Assembly: GCA_003148945.1 (NCBI GenBank)
Contig: QGGY01000006.1
Location: forward strand, 124,001-188,000
Reading direction: 5' to 3'
DNA: 64,000 bases
Source of the DNA: Murimonas intestini
GTDB taxonomy: Bacteria > Bacillota > Clostridia > Lachnospirales > Lachnospiraceae
Each line of letters begins with the position of its first letter. Within the stretch, counting starts at the first letter, position 1. Shown piece by piece: positions 26,071 through 35,120 of this stretch. A program made the position numbers and the translations under genes. Below the pieces are notes generated by a model, which was given only the letters and a program-made list of their open reading frames with translations, was not told the DNA's origin and did not search any database.

Positions 26071-26843
26071 TGGGAGAATTTTTTGCAGATGTACATGCGT
26101 CTGCAAAAAGCCAGCTGGGCGGTGCATCCTGCCGGATCGCGGATACCCCCGAGATCACCATGCTTCGAACTGCCGAAAGCTATGAGGAATTACTGGGGCT
26201 TGCAAAGGCACTCTGCTGGCAGCTCCGGTATCTGGAGGCAATTGAAATTTATACACGCGCAATCGCTCTTAAGCCTGAAAGTCCTGCTGCCTACAGACAG
26301 CGGGCCGCCCGCTATATTTCTACACTGCAGCCCCTAAATGCCGTGAAAGACCTTCTGCAGTGCAGAGCTCTGGGCTTAGACCCAATGGATATATCCTACC
26401 GGCTGGGAATAAGCTGCTATCTGGCAGGTGACTATCATGAAGCCATACGGGAATTCTCTGTCTGCTATCCCCTCTGCGATGATGAAATGGGAATTGCTGT
26501 CATATTCTGGCACACACTTAGTTCATGGCATATAAATGCCAGCCCTAAGCTGCTTCACCATTATCATACAGGAATGCAGGCGGGACATCATACGGCCTAT
26601 GAGCGCGTAGCGGCACTTGCCGCCGGAAAGGCTGGCTTAAGCACTTTGCTGGATGAACTTGGATCCGAAACCGATGATATGCAATTTTCCATCCTTGGTT
26701 ACGGAACCGCCCAATATCTTTACCATACAGGCTGCGCTAAACAGGCAGACTCACTCATCCGGCAGGTACTCTCACGTGACGGGTTCTGGATAACTTATGC
26801 TTATCTGGCGGCCTGGAATGCTCTTAACATGACTGATTCTTAA
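26070..26843 (+). CDS. TPR-repeat protein, last gene of the nickel/peptide-type operon
   Basis: A 257-residue soluble protein with tetratricopeptide-like helix pairs: ALCWQLRYLEAIEIYTRAIA followed by LKPESPAAYRQRAARY (about residues 48-85), GLDPMDISYRLGISCYLAGD (about 103-122), and later helical repeats near QYLYHTGCAKQADSLIRQVL. No signal peptide or catalytic motif. It starts in a TAATG junction with the FmdE-like gene, so the two are co-translated. TPR proteins hold partner proteins; a complex with the FmdE-like protein or transporter is a guess. A hairpin follows at 26848-26880. Confidence 0.7.
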   Translation: MGEFFADVHASAKSQLGGASCRIADTPEITMLRTAESYEELLGLAKALCWQLRYLEAIEIYTRAIALKPESPAAYRQRAARYISTLQPLNAVKDLLQCRALGLDPMDISYRLGISCYLAGDYHEAIREFSVCYPLCDDEMGIAVIFWHTLSSWHINASPKLLHHYHTGMQAGHHTAYERVAALAAGKAGLSTLLDELGSETDDMQFSILGYGTAQYLYHTGCAKQADSLIRQVLSRDGFWITYAYLAAWNALNMTDS

Positions 26844-26847
26844 GATC

Positions 26848-26880
26848 AGCAGGTTTGTACAATTAATGCACAGACCTGCT
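26848..26880. terminator. Hairpin between convergent operons
   Basis: AGCAGGT (26848-26854) and ACCTGCT (26874-26880) form a 7-bp perfect stem extended by TGT/ACA. It lies between the TPR gene end and the creatininase gene end, so it may terminate both, but neither side has a clear U-run. Confidence 0.45.
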
Positions 26881-26923
26881 GCATAGTTCTTCATACCTAT
26901 TATCTGCGCATCTTATTCCTTTC

Positions 26924-27709
26924 CTACAGCCAGCTCCCCCACCCATCATAATACTCCTTCATAATTTCAGGAGCTGTCTCATCTGCTTTTATCCTTTTCA
27001 CCACATCAGCTACATAAGCCGCAGCAATCTCATATTTTTTTATTCCAATTTCAGGACAGGCTCCTGACGGGCTGCCGTCCTGGTGCGTGGGGTGGTCACA
27101 GTACCAGCTCACAGGTGTGGATGCGCCCCGGAGGTGATCCAGCCTGTGTAGGTTTTCAGCTCCCGCGGCATTCACTCTGTCCATATGGACCAGCTCAGGG
27201 TGATATGCCATGACCAGCTCTGTCTCTGTGCGGGCAGCATGGCCGTCATCGTCTGAGGGTGCAAAATCCCGGCAGCATTCTTCAATAATGTCGAAGACTC
27301 CTATCTTATACAAGGTATAATCCCTTTTCTCATATAACTGGGCCTGGAGAAAATAATCCAGAAAATTAATATTTCCGCCGTGTGATTCCAGAAGTACGAT
27401 CTTCCTGAATCCATTCCTCCTGATCTCATCAACTGCCTCCTGCAGTAATTTCATCTGCAGTTCAGGCGATACAGCAATAGTACCCGGCACATGCCTGGCC
27501 TCATTGATCTGTCCAAAATAGTAATATGGAAAGATCACAAAGGGTTCCAGCCTGGCGGCCATCTCCGCAATAGTGCGCCCTATGATCATATCTGTCCCAA
27601 GAGGCAGATGGCTTCCATGCTTTTCCACTACTCCCATTGGTATCACGCAGACCCCTGTGCTTTTTACTGCTTCTGCAAAATCATCAGCTGTCAGCTCTTC
27701 CCAATACAT
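26924..27709 (-). CDS. Creatininase family metal-dependent hydrolase
   Basis: A 261-residue enzyme of the creatinine amidohydrolase family. Metal ligands are visible in EKHGSHLPLGTD (about residues 29-40) and LLESHGGNINFLD (about 106-118), with GHAARTETE near residue 155. Members hydrolyse cyclic amides or ring lactams, such as creatinine and mycofactocin precursors; substrate here is unknown. It is the last gene of an operon with a CUT1 ABC importer and an MBL-fold hydrolase, following the latter after 73 bases. The context suggests processing of an imported amide- or lactone-containing compound. Confidence 0.85.
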   Translation of the reverse strand: MYWEELTADDFAEAVKSTGVCVIPMGVVEKHGSHLPLGTDMIIGRTIAEMAARLEPFVIFPYYYFGQINEARHVPGTIAVSPELQMKLLQEAVDEIRRNGFRKIVLLESHGGNINFLDYFLQAQLYEKRDYTLYKIGVFDIIEECCRDFAPSDDDGHAARTETELVMAYHPELVHMDRVNAAGAENLHRLDHLRGASTPVSWYCDHPTHQDGSPSGACPEIGIKKYEIAAAYVADVVKRIKADETAPEIMKEYYDGWGSWL

Positions 27710-27782
27710 ATTTATCCTCCTCTGATTTCATATTTCCTGTTTCATATTTCGGCAATGGGCTTTTTGTACTCTTTAACCATTT

Positions 27783-28598
27783 TCAATCGTATATGTGATT
27801 CCTGTCATATAGCATATCCACGCTTCTGCATACATGCCTGAACGCCTTTCCCGCATAGCAGCTGACTTCCGGATCAGCTGCCCCTGCCAGGATCTCATCT
27901 ACACAATCGAGTGTATCTTTGATTGTCTGTATTCCAATATCATCCATACAATGTCCGCTGTACAGTCTTCTTACCATGGGATAACGCTCTGCAAATTTTT
28001 TGACTGACCTGCCGTACTCCATGACACTGACACCGCCCTCTGTAATCAGCCAGGGGATGGGATTTATGGAATCTCCCACATAAGCTTCCTCACGGCTCCT
28101 GTTCACAAACACGAAGGATTCCCTTGTATGGCCTGGTACCATGCAGGTCTCAAGGCTTATGCCGCCCAGATCAAATACCATGCCGTCTTTTAACGGTTTC
28201 CATGTAAAACGGCTTTCTACGAGCATCTCTGCTTCAAGCCGGGCAAACCGCTCTTTATTTCCTTCCGCCGCAGCCCTCAGAAAATCCAGGCGGTCGGCCG
28301 CGCTTGTTCTCCAAAGTCCTTTTTCCATCCACTCACGCATTTCGTTCTCTGAGGCATAAATATCCTCAAAGTATGGATGGCCTCCTATATGGTCTAAGTG
28401 CACATGTGTTGTCAGCACTGTTACAGGAAGGCTGGTAAGCCCTGCGATTGTTTCCTTTAAATTCCCTGTACCACAGCCTGTATCGATCAGGGCTGCTGAC
28501 TCCTTCCCCGCCACCAGGACCATAGAATTTGTAAAATCAGGGCGTATGTCCTCTCCTATCACCCATACATTTCCGTGTATTTTATTAATTCTGTACAT
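27783..28598 (-). CDS. MBL-fold metallo-hydrolase
   Basis: A 271-residue protein with the metallo-beta-lactamase core: ALIDTGCGTGN (about residues 36-46), the metal site THVHLDHIGGH (about 64-74), VPGHT (about 155) and a later YSGHCMDDIG metal-ligand motif. Such proteins hydrolyse thioesters, phosphodiesters or lactones. It follows the permease gene after only three bases and precedes the creatininase gene. It resembles the MBL-fold protein at 60384-61202, and both lie in carbohydrate operons. Substrate unknown. Confidence 0.85.
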   Translation of the reverse strand: MYRINKIHGNVWVIGEDIRPDFTNSMVLVAGKESAALIDTGCGTGNLKETIAGLTSLPVTVLTTHVHLDHIGGHPYFEDIYASENEMREWMEKGLWRTSAADRLDFLRAAAEGNKERFARLEAEMLVESRFTWKPLKDGMVFDLGGISLETCMVPGHTRESFVFVNRSREEAYVGDSINPIPWLITEGGVSVMEYGRSVKKFAERYPMVRRLYSGHCMDDIGIQTIKDTLDCVDEILAGAADPEVSCYAGKAFRHVCRSVDMLYDRNHIYD

Positions 28599-28601
28599 AA
28601 T

Positions 28602-29438
28602 CTAACCCTTTACGGCGCCAGCCGCCATTCCGTCTATTATCCTCTTATTAAAGAAAATGAAAAGTACCAGCATGGGAATTGTTATTAAAATAATATCTGC
28701 AAATAAAAGATTATATTTATTTGAAAACTTACCCATAAAATTATACAGAGTGAGCTGTATTGTTGCATTTTTATTTCCTGGAAGGAAATAAAGCGGATTA
28801 ACAAAATCGTTAAAAACTGTCACCGCCTGCAGGATGACTGCCGTTGACGCTATGGGCTTTAGAAGCGGTGCTATGATAACTGCAAATATCCTGAATTTCC
28901 CGCAGCCGTCAATCAATGCAGCCTCCTCGATCTCCCGCGGGATAGACCCCATATATCCGCGGAACAGCATGGTTGTAAACGGGATGCCAAGAGCGATCTC
29001 CACAAGTACCATACCAAAGATCGTCTTATAGATCCCTATGCCCTGCATGACCCAGATCGTAGGCAGGATAGCCGGAGGGATCATGAGTCCTGTCAAAATA
29101 CAGCCGTTCACAATTTTACTCAGTCTGTCCTTTCTTCTCTGTATGACATAACCTGCCATGGCACAGATGCAGATAAGCCCCAGCACAGAAAAGAAAGTAA
29201 TCAGAACACTATTTCCAAAGGCGCGTATGATGAGATAATTCTGGTTGGAAAATGCTTCGTAAAAGTTTTCGCCTATGTGGAAAGTCTCCGGCCATGCTAT
29301 ACTCAGAGCTCTTGCATCCTTCTGGCTTTTAAAGGAGTTTATCACAAGAAAATACAGAGGTGTGCCAAAAATGAGCAGGGATGATAATAAAACAATTATA
29401 TCTGCTGCTGCCAGCTTTACCTTTCTTTTTATCATCAA
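28602..29438 (-). CDS. Carbohydrate ABC transporter permease, MalG type
   Basis: A 278-residue CUT1 permease, six membrane segments, EAA loop EIEEAALIDGCGKFRIFAVI (about residues 165-184), C-terminus GMAAGAVKG. It overlaps the upstream MalF-type permease by four bases (ATGA) and is followed at once by the MBL-fold gene. Confidence 0.92.
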   Translation of the reverse strand: MMIKRKVKLAAADIIVLLSSLLIFGTPLYFLVINSFKSQKDARALSIAWPETFHIGENFYEAFSNQNYLIIRAFGNSVLITFFSVLGLICICAMAGYVIQRRKDRLSKIVNGCILTGLMIPPAILPTIWVMQGIGIYKTIFGMVLVEIALGIPFTTMLFRGYMGSIPREIEEAALIDGCGKFRIFAVIIAPLLKPIASTAVILQAVTVFNDFVNPLYFLPGNKNATIQLTLYNFMGKFSNKYNLLFADIILITIPMLVLFIFFNKRIIDGMAAGAVKG

Positions 29439-30301
29439 ACCTCCACCTCCTTGCTGGTCAGATAGTTAAACAGCGGAAATGCGATCACTGCTATCAGCAG
29501 AAACATGATCACGTTTCCGGCCGTGGACAGGCCATAGAATCCGGCTGCATATTGTTTATATATGACCGACGCTATAGTATCTGTGGCAAATCCGGGACCG
29601 CCGCCCGTCATTGACCAGATCAGGTCAAATGTCCTCATGCCTCCAATAAATGCAAGTATTATAACTGAGTTTATGGAGGAGCGGCAAAGCGGAATAGTGA
29701 TAGTGAAAAACTGCTTCACTGATGTGGCGCCGTCCAGGGATGCCGCCTCATAATAATCCTTAGGTATAGCTGATATCCCTGCTATATAGATGACCGTTGC
29801 CACGCCTACCCCTTTCCACACATCTGTCATGATCACGGAATACAGCGCTATGGAACGGTCTCCCAGCCAGTTGATACCGCCTATTCCCAGAAATCCCAGC
29901 ACTTCATTAAAGAGCCCCTTTGAAGGATGCATCAGCGCGCTGAAAATAATCCCCACTGCAACTGTACTGATCAGATTGGGAAAAAAGATGATGGACCGCA
30001 CAAGATTTTTTGTCCGTATCTTAGAGGTCAGGATGACCGCAAATAAAAGTCCTATGACGACCTTCAGCACACATGTGGCAGCCGCATATATAAATGTATT
30101 TTTAATTCCTATCCTCAGGGAATACTCTGAGAAAAAATCAATGAAGTTCTGCAGCCCCACCCATCTGAAGGAGGACAGGTCCCACACTGTCATACTAAAA
30201 AACAGAGATATGACAGTGGGGATGATGAATAATAAACCAAAAATGATCACAGCCGGAGCCAAAAACCAGGCAGAATAAATTGTTTTTGTCTTTTTCTTCA
30301 T
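29435..30301 (-). CDS. Sugar ABC transporter permease, MalF type
   Basis: A 288-residue CUT1 permease, six membrane segments, EAA loop DYYEAASLDGATSVKQFFTI (about residues 195-214), and TGGGPGFATD near residue 240. It starts 12 bases after the solute-binding stop and overlaps the MalG-type partner. No ATPase gene is present, so a shared ATPase is expected. Confidence 0.92.
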   Translation of the reverse strand: MKKKTKTIYSAWFLAPAVIIFGLLFIIPTVISLFFSMTVWDLSSFRWVGLQNFIDFFSEYSLRIGIKNTFIYAAATCVLKVVIGLLFAVILTSKIRTKNLVRSIIFFPNLISTVAVGIIFSALMHPSKGLFNEVLGFLGIGGINWLGDRSIALYSVIMTDVWKGVGVATVIYIAGISAIPKDYYEAASLDGATSVKQFFTITIPLCRSSINSVIILAFIGGMRTFDLIWSMTGGGPGFATDTIASVIYKQYAAGFYGLSTAGNVIMFLLIAVIAFPLFNYLTSKEVEV

Positions 30302-30313
30302 GTGGGATGCCGC

Positions 30314-31630
30314 CTATTCCCAGCCTTCAAGTCCCAGCTGCTGTGCCATCTTTTTACAGTCATCATCATATACGGAGGCTGCCTCTTCTGCACTCATAGA
30401 ACCGCTTATGCACTCCACACAGATCTGGTCACAGCTGGCTCCTTTCAAAGCAGTCTGGAACTCCAGTGCCAGGCTGGTCCTGCCCTCATCAAAGTAAGCC
30501 TGCAGTTCCAGAACTCCCTGATAAGAATCCTCCGGGAGATCAACCCCTTTAATCAGATAGGGTCCGTCTGCTTTTGCATTTTCTTTAAAAATATCCATTC
30601 CTTCCTCAGATGCATAGAATTCCACAAATTTCATGGCTGCCTCTGCGTTCTCACTTTCTTTGTTCACATAGAGTCCGTTAGGCATCCATACAGTAAAGCC
30701 ATTTACTTCCTCCTGATCCCCCGGAATTGGGAAAATACCAAATTTATCTGCGTCCTCTCTGGAATACATCATTTCTATATAAGAGAAGAACTGGCTCGTC
30801 ATAGGAAAATGAGCAGGTGCATTTTCTTCCATCATCTTGTCAAAACCATCTGTGACTGTAGTTGCCATATAATCATCATTGAGATGTCCGCCCAGATCGC
30901 TCAGCTTTTCCCAGGACCTGAGAGCTGCGGGCGTATTTGCAAATTTAGCCTTTCCCGCTTCAAAATCACTTGCGAACCGTGGATTCTCAGCCTGTACATT
31001 ATAGTAATCTGCCAGAAGTGTATACTGTGAGGACCACGCATCCGAGCAGCTGCCCAGAACTCCCACATAACCTGCTGCCTCACATGCCTCTACATTACTC
31101 ATAAATGCATCCCAGGTCCTGGGGATTTCAAGCCCAAGCTCCTCATATATCTCCCTGTTGTATACGATTCCTCCCACGTTGCTGCTTGTTACCGGAATGC
31201 CGTAAACCCTGCCGTCCACAGAAACTGCCTCTTTAAAATTTTCATCTACATTTTCCATAAAGCTGCTGTCTGTCATATCTACAAAGTACTCATTTGGATT
31301 TAAAGCTGTAAACTGTGCCCCAGAGTTGAAAATGAGAAGATCTGTCATCTCACCTGCGGCCAGCCGTGTTTTTACAATATTGTCTCCATCGGATCCATTT
31401 GTTTTATTCTCCAGCTCAATCTCAATATTAAATTTCTCCAGAGCTGCATCTGAAAGCGCCTGCAGAGCCGGTTCATATGTATTGAGCCAGTCCTGGTCTA
31501 CCAGAAGGCTTAAGGTGACTGTCTCATCATAATAATCTGTACCCGCTGCCTCAGCCGGAACACTGCTTCCAAATAAAGTGCCTGCAGCCAGTGCTGCTGT
31601 TAATACTGCTGTGATAATCATTTTCTTCAT
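30314..31630 (-). CDS. Sugar ABC transporter solute-binding protein without lipobox
   Basis: A 438-residue binding protein of the CUT1 class. I start at ATG 31630 (MKKMIITAVL), with GGAGG eight bases upstream; a longer reading runs through the terminator hairpin. The signal peptide ends in PAEAAG with no Cys, so it lacks a lipobox and may be released, or held by its permease. Family features: DLLIFNSGAQFTALN, VDGRVYGIPVTS, and GFTVWMPNGLYVNKES. The ribosome site lies inside a strong hairpin (31632-31676). It heads the operon with two permeases, an MBL-fold hydrolase and a creatininase-family hydrolase. Confidence 0.87.
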   Translation of the reverse strand: MKKMIITAVLTAALAAGTLFGSSVPAEAAGTDYYDETVTLSLLVDQDWLNTYEPALQALSDAALEKFNIEIELENKTNGSDGDNIVKTRLAAGEMTDLLIFNSGAQFTALNPNEYFVDMTDSSFMENVDENFKEAVSVDGRVYGIPVTSSNVGGIVYNREIYEELGLEIPRTWDAFMSNVEACEAAGYVGVLGSCSDAWSSQYTLLADYYNVQAENPRFASDFEAGKAKFANTPAALRSWEKLSDLGGHLNDDYMATTVTDGFDKMMEENAPAHFPMTSQFFSYIEMMYSREDADKFGIFPIPGDQEEVNGFTVWMPNGLYVNKESENAEAAMKFVEFYASEEGMDIFKENAKADGPYLIKGVDLPEDSYQGVLELQAYFDEGRTSLALEFQTALKGASCDQICVECISGSMSAEEAASVYDDDCKKMAQQLGLEGWE

Positions 31631-31631
31631 T

Positions 31632-31676
31632 AAAAAAACCTCCCTGTCTTTTATAACCTTATTATAGGGAGGTTTT
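31632..31676 (-). terminator. Terminator hairpin that also contains the ribosome site of the solute-binding gene
   Basis: On the minus strand an 11-bp perfect stem (AAAACCTCCCT from 31676-31666 and AGGGAGGTTTT from 31645-31635), loop 20 bases, runs into seven U (31638-31632) and then ATTAATG. The 3' arm is the AGGGAGG Shine-Dalgarno of the solute-binding gene. The structure therefore terminates the YesMN transcript and, if read through, hides the ribosome site. Confidence 0.75.
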
Positions 31677-31708
31677 CGGTATTTGAACATGGATTCACAT
31701 GAACTGTT

Positions 31709-33175
31709 TCATGGAAATTTCTGCAACTGCTTTTTCGCATATTGCGTGGGCGTATCTCCCGTTATACTGCGGAACAGCCTGCTAAAGTAGAACTGATCTG
31801 GTATACCTACCATACCTGCAGCATCTTTCACCAGGCAGTCAGGATTTTCTTTAAACAGCTGACAGGCTTTCTGGATCCTGGTCCTCGTCAGATATTCATT
31901 AAACGGGACCTGGGCATACTTTTTAAAGAGCCTGCTCATATAAGAAGATGACATTCCAAAAAAATCACTGAGCTGCTGCAGTGTGATGGGCTTGTTCAGA
32001 TTCTCCTGGACATGCTGGATGACTTTTTCAAAGTAAGCTTCTGTGTCAATCTTTTCATTGCTGAAACTCCCTCTCTGGAATGCCTCCTTGATATAATCCT
32101 CCAGCACCGTTATCAGTTCGTCCATGGATTTAGCATAGCAAAAGGTTTCCTCCAGATCCCCTCTGTGGTCCAACTCAACAGAGAAATAATTGGAAAGATC
32201 CGCCAGCAGATGGTTCACTGCAGTCTCTAATTTATATAGAGGATAACAGGACTTCTCATATTGCCCCAGAACCTTTTCAATTTCAAAGTTTACATATTTC
32301 CACTCCTGTCTCTGAATATAATTCTCTATTTTTGCCCTGTCAAAGTCAGCTTTTATATCTGATACCGGAACAGGCAGGCTTTCTGCACGGAGGAACTGGC
32401 TTTTTCCAAGCACCAGCCTCTGGTTCAATATCTTATACATCTCTCTGACCCTCTGGGGAATCTCTTCCACTTTAATGCCTGACATATAAGAGATCACAGT
32501 GCAGTACCCTTCTTCGGCATTCTTTTCCCGCTGCCTGTTTTCAAACGCAGGAATGCTCAGAAGCTCCTCAGGCCACAGATACAAGGCCTCCTGCCAGTCT
32601 CTTCCATAGATACAGTTAAGCTCTTCCATCTCGGATGCTATGGTGATTCTGCTGCTCTTTCCCCAGGAACCGGGCAGTCCGAGCTTTCTCACAAGTGCTA
32701 TATGATAGCTGGGGAACGTAAAGAACCTGTTCAAACGCATCTTATCTATCTTCTCTTCCGTGACAATGTCCTCAAATATTCTTGTGCGCTCCTTCATCTG
32801 TTTTGTCACGATAAGCTCCTCCAGCCGTTCCATCATCTCCCTAAACTGTCTGGGACTGACAGGCTTGAGCAGGTAATCCAGGCATCCGTTCTGAATAGCG
32901 CCTTTTGCATATTCGAAATCAGAATACCCACTTATCACTACAAGCTCCACCAACGGACAATTTCCTCTGACATCTGCCAAAAGCTCCAGCCCGTTTTTGC
33001 CAGGCATGCGGATATCAGTAAAAAGCAGGTCAGGATGAAGTTCTTTTATCATTTCACTGGCTGTATCTCCGTCTCCTGCCTCACCAATGACCTGAAATGC
33101 CGGAAATTTCCCCACCAGCAGCTTTATCTGTTCTCTTGCTGTGACCTCATCCTCTGCAATAAAAACATTAATCAC
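31709..33175 (-). CDS. YesN-type response regulator, GTG start
   Basis: A 488-residue regulator. I start at GTG 33175 because GGAGGAG lies eight bases upstream and the receiver begins there (INVFIAEDE). Receiver Asp54 in FTDIRMPG; helical linker; C-terminal AraC double HTH with the ITLQQLSDFFGMSSSYMSRL and FYFSRLFRSITGDTPTQYA motifs. It is followed by the terminator hairpin that overlaps the solute-binding gene's ribosome site. It is separated from its kinase by about 130 bases, unusual for this family, with two palindromes in the gap. It likely controls the transporter operon from 31630. Confidence 0.9.
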   Translation of the reverse strand: MINVFIAEDEVTAREQIKLLVGKFPAFQVIGEAGDGDTASEMIKELHPDLLFTDIRMPGKNGLELLADVRGNCPLVELVVISGYSDFEYAKGAIQNGCLDYLLKPVSPRQFREMMERLEELIVTKQMKERTRIFEDIVTEEKIDKMRLNRFFTFPSYHIALVRKLGLPGSWGKSSRITIASEMEELNCIYGRDWQEALYLWPEELLSIPAFENRQREKNAEEGYCTVISYMSGIKVEEIPQRVREMYKILNQRLVLGKSQFLRAESLPVPVSDIKADFDRAKIENYIQRQEWKYVNFEIEKVLGQYEKSCYPLYKLETAVNHLLADLSNYFSVELDHRGDLEETFCYAKSMDELITVLEDYIKEAFQRGSFSNEKIDTEAYFEKVIQHVQENLNKPITLQQLSDFFGMSSSYMSRLFKKYAQVPFNEYLTRTRIQKACQLFKENPDCLVKDAAGMVGIPDQFYFSRLFRSITGDTPTQYAKKQLQKFP

Positions 33176-33224
33176 CAGTATCTCCTCCAATCGCGGCCTG
33201 TATGTGTCTTCTGCCCCCATTATT

Positions 33225-33300
33225 CAAGAATGCCCCGGCATTCTTGCTGCGAGGCCCACTTGTTTTTTACTCACCGCCTATAGAGGCGGGAGTCTTATCT
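33225..33300. repeat. Hairpin-rich element between kinase and regulator, perhaps an IS200/IS605-type end remnant
   Basis: Two perfect palindromes lie within 76 bases: CAAGAATGCC/GGCATTCTTG around 33225-33246 and CCGCCT-ATAG-AGGCGG at 33274-33289, with an AT-rich linker containing TTGTTTTTTAC. The gap interrupts a gene pair that elsewhere in this window overlaps. Such paired subterminal hairpins are typical of IS200/IS605 ends or their small non-autonomous relatives. No transposase is present. The assignment is from pattern only. Confidence 0.35.
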
Positions 33301-33304
33301 GCTT

Positions 33305-35071
33305 TCATGATGAACACAGTACGACTTCAGCCCCATCTTCACTGTTGTAAAAGTCCATCTCAAAATTAGTGTTATGCATCAGCAGCATTCTGGAATAGAT
33401 ATTCAGCAGCCCCATGCCCCCGATCTCCATTCCCTGAATCTGGTGCTCCTCCAGGATCTGATGTCTGATACGCTCCATCTCATCCCTTATTTCTGCCAGC
33501 ACTTTTTCTTCAAAACCATCTCCGTTATCAGAGACTTTGATATACCATCTTCCATCCGCGAGCCACCCGGATATTTTTATCTCCATCACCTCATATGGGG
33601 TCCTATAGCCATGTGTCACACTGTTTTCCACCAGCTGCTGTATCACGATCTTGGGAAGCATCTTCTGGTATATCTGACGGTCTACCTGTATCTCATAGTG
33701 GAATTTATCACGATGCCGGTACTTAAGCAGCTCCATATAGCACTCCACGTAATCCAGTTCTTCCCTTACTGTAACGATCCGTCTTTTCGTATTTGTGGAA
33801 AATTTAAGCATTGAGGACAGGTCATTGCAGACTTCACATATCTCCTCATCCTCCAGAAGTGTACCCCTGTAGGAGATCACATTAAGCGTATTATTAATAA
33901 AATGTGGATTTACCTGGGCCTGAAGAGCATCAAAGCTGGTCTGCATCTGCAGCTCCTCAAGCTTCTTCTCCCTGATCCTGCCATCTCTGATACGGCAGAT
34001 CAGGCGGTTGTATCCCCTGTTCAGAGCAATCATCTCTTCAAGCTCAGCCCCCTCTGGGAATGTATCCAGTTCTTCCAGGTTTTCTATGCTTGTCTTATCC
34101 ATCTGCTCTTTTAAGTAATTGATAGGGACTACAAGCTTTTTGGAATAAAAATATAGAAATAGAAATGTCAGGAGGATCAGAACCAGGATCAGCAAAAGTA
34201 TGCCTATATAAATCCCGCCTATACCTCCTGCCAGCTCCCACAGAGGCAGAACTCCATAAAGTGTAAGCCTGTCACCGCTGATATTAAATTCACTGCATGT
34301 CAGCATCCTGCCTTTTACTATCCTGCTCCCGCCGTCTTCCATGTCTGAAAGCCCAAGTTCCTCCATTTCTCCGTCCTCGAGCCCGGAATAGACTACCTCA
34401 CCGTTAAAAACAGCTGTCAGATCCATATCATAAGAAAAACTCCTCCTAAACAGGTCCGCAAAATCATCCATAGAGATCTGGATCTCAAAATATCCTTTAT
34501 TATCCCCGTAGATTCTTTTAACAAAACCCACTACATCCAGGGAGGTTCCTGAATCCCACACATCACGGTATTTTCCCAGGAACTGAAGGCTCTTTTTTTC
34601 ATCTATCTCATAATTAGCCTTCCACCGCTCCCTGACTTCCTCCTCTTTCAGCACATCACTTGTATTATGATCACTTGTAACGAGGATACCTCCTGGGTTC
34701 ACGTAGCTGACACGGTAATAATATTTTGTGATGTAATAGCTGTACAGGGCTGTTCTGATAACCTTTTTATATTTATTCCGTGCAGCATCATCCTGCGTCT
34801 CTCCGTCCCTGCTCAGGTAACGTATGGCAGAGAGTATTTCAGGGTCTGACAAAAGAAAGGTGGTCAGATGCTCCGCATCATCATACATAGCAGAAAAGTC
34901 TGCAGCGATAGAGGAACACTCATACTCCACACTTCTGGAATAATCCCGCCAATGCTGCTGCGTCACATAATACAAAGATCCCCCGGCGAATGAAAGCATG
35001 ATAAGCATTATGATGATTATATATACCAAAAAAGTTTTTGTCCTGAATTTTATACTGAAGTGTTTACGCAT
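33305..35071 (-). CDS. YesM-type sensor histidine kinase
   Basis: A 588-residue membrane kinase from ATG 35071 (MRKHFSIKF); ATG 35092 and TTG 35134 are alternatives. Membrane helices lie near residues 15-35 and 282-308, with a sensor of about 245 residues between them. A linker follows, then His390 in NPHFINNT (most relatives have NPHFLYNT) and ATPase motifs ENSVTHG and DNGDGFE. GMGLLNI is present. The C-terminus is complete or nearly so. About 130 bases separate it from its response regulator. The ribosome site is weak (GCAGG about 8 bases upstream), perhaps because it is translated after the zinc-ribbon gene 50 bases upstream. Confidence 0.88.
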   Translation of the reverse strand: MRKHFSIKFRTKTFLVYIIIIMLIMLSFAGGSLYYVTQQHWRDYSRSVEYECSSIAADFSAMYDDAEHLTTFLLSDPEILSAIRYLSRDGETQDDAARNKYKKVIRTALYSYYITKYYYRVSYVNPGGILVTSDHNTSDVLKEEEVRERWKANYEIDEKKSLQFLGKYRDVWDSGTSLDVVGFVKRIYGDNKGYFEIQISMDDFADLFRRSFSYDMDLTAVFNGEVVYSGLEDGEMEELGLSDMEDGGSRIVKGRMLTCSEFNISGDRLTLYGVLPLWELAGGIGGIYIGILLLILVLILLTFLFLYFYSKKLVVPINYLKEQMDKTSIENLEELDTFPEGAELEEMIALNRGYNRLICRIRDGRIREKKLEELQMQTSFDALQAQVNPHFINNTLNVISYRGTLLEDEEICEVCNDLSSMLKFSTNTKRRIVTVREELDYVECYMELLKYRHRDKFHYEIQVDRQIYQKMLPKIVIQQLVENSVTHGYRTPYEVMEIKISGWLADGRWYIKVSDNGDGFEEKVLAEIRDEMERIRHQILEEHQIQGMEIGGMGLLNIYSRMLLMHNTNFEMDFYNSEDGAEVVLCSS

Positions 35072-35120
35072 TCCTTTTACCTGCTCCGCCATATATTTAA
35101 GCCTGCACGGCACATCCCCG

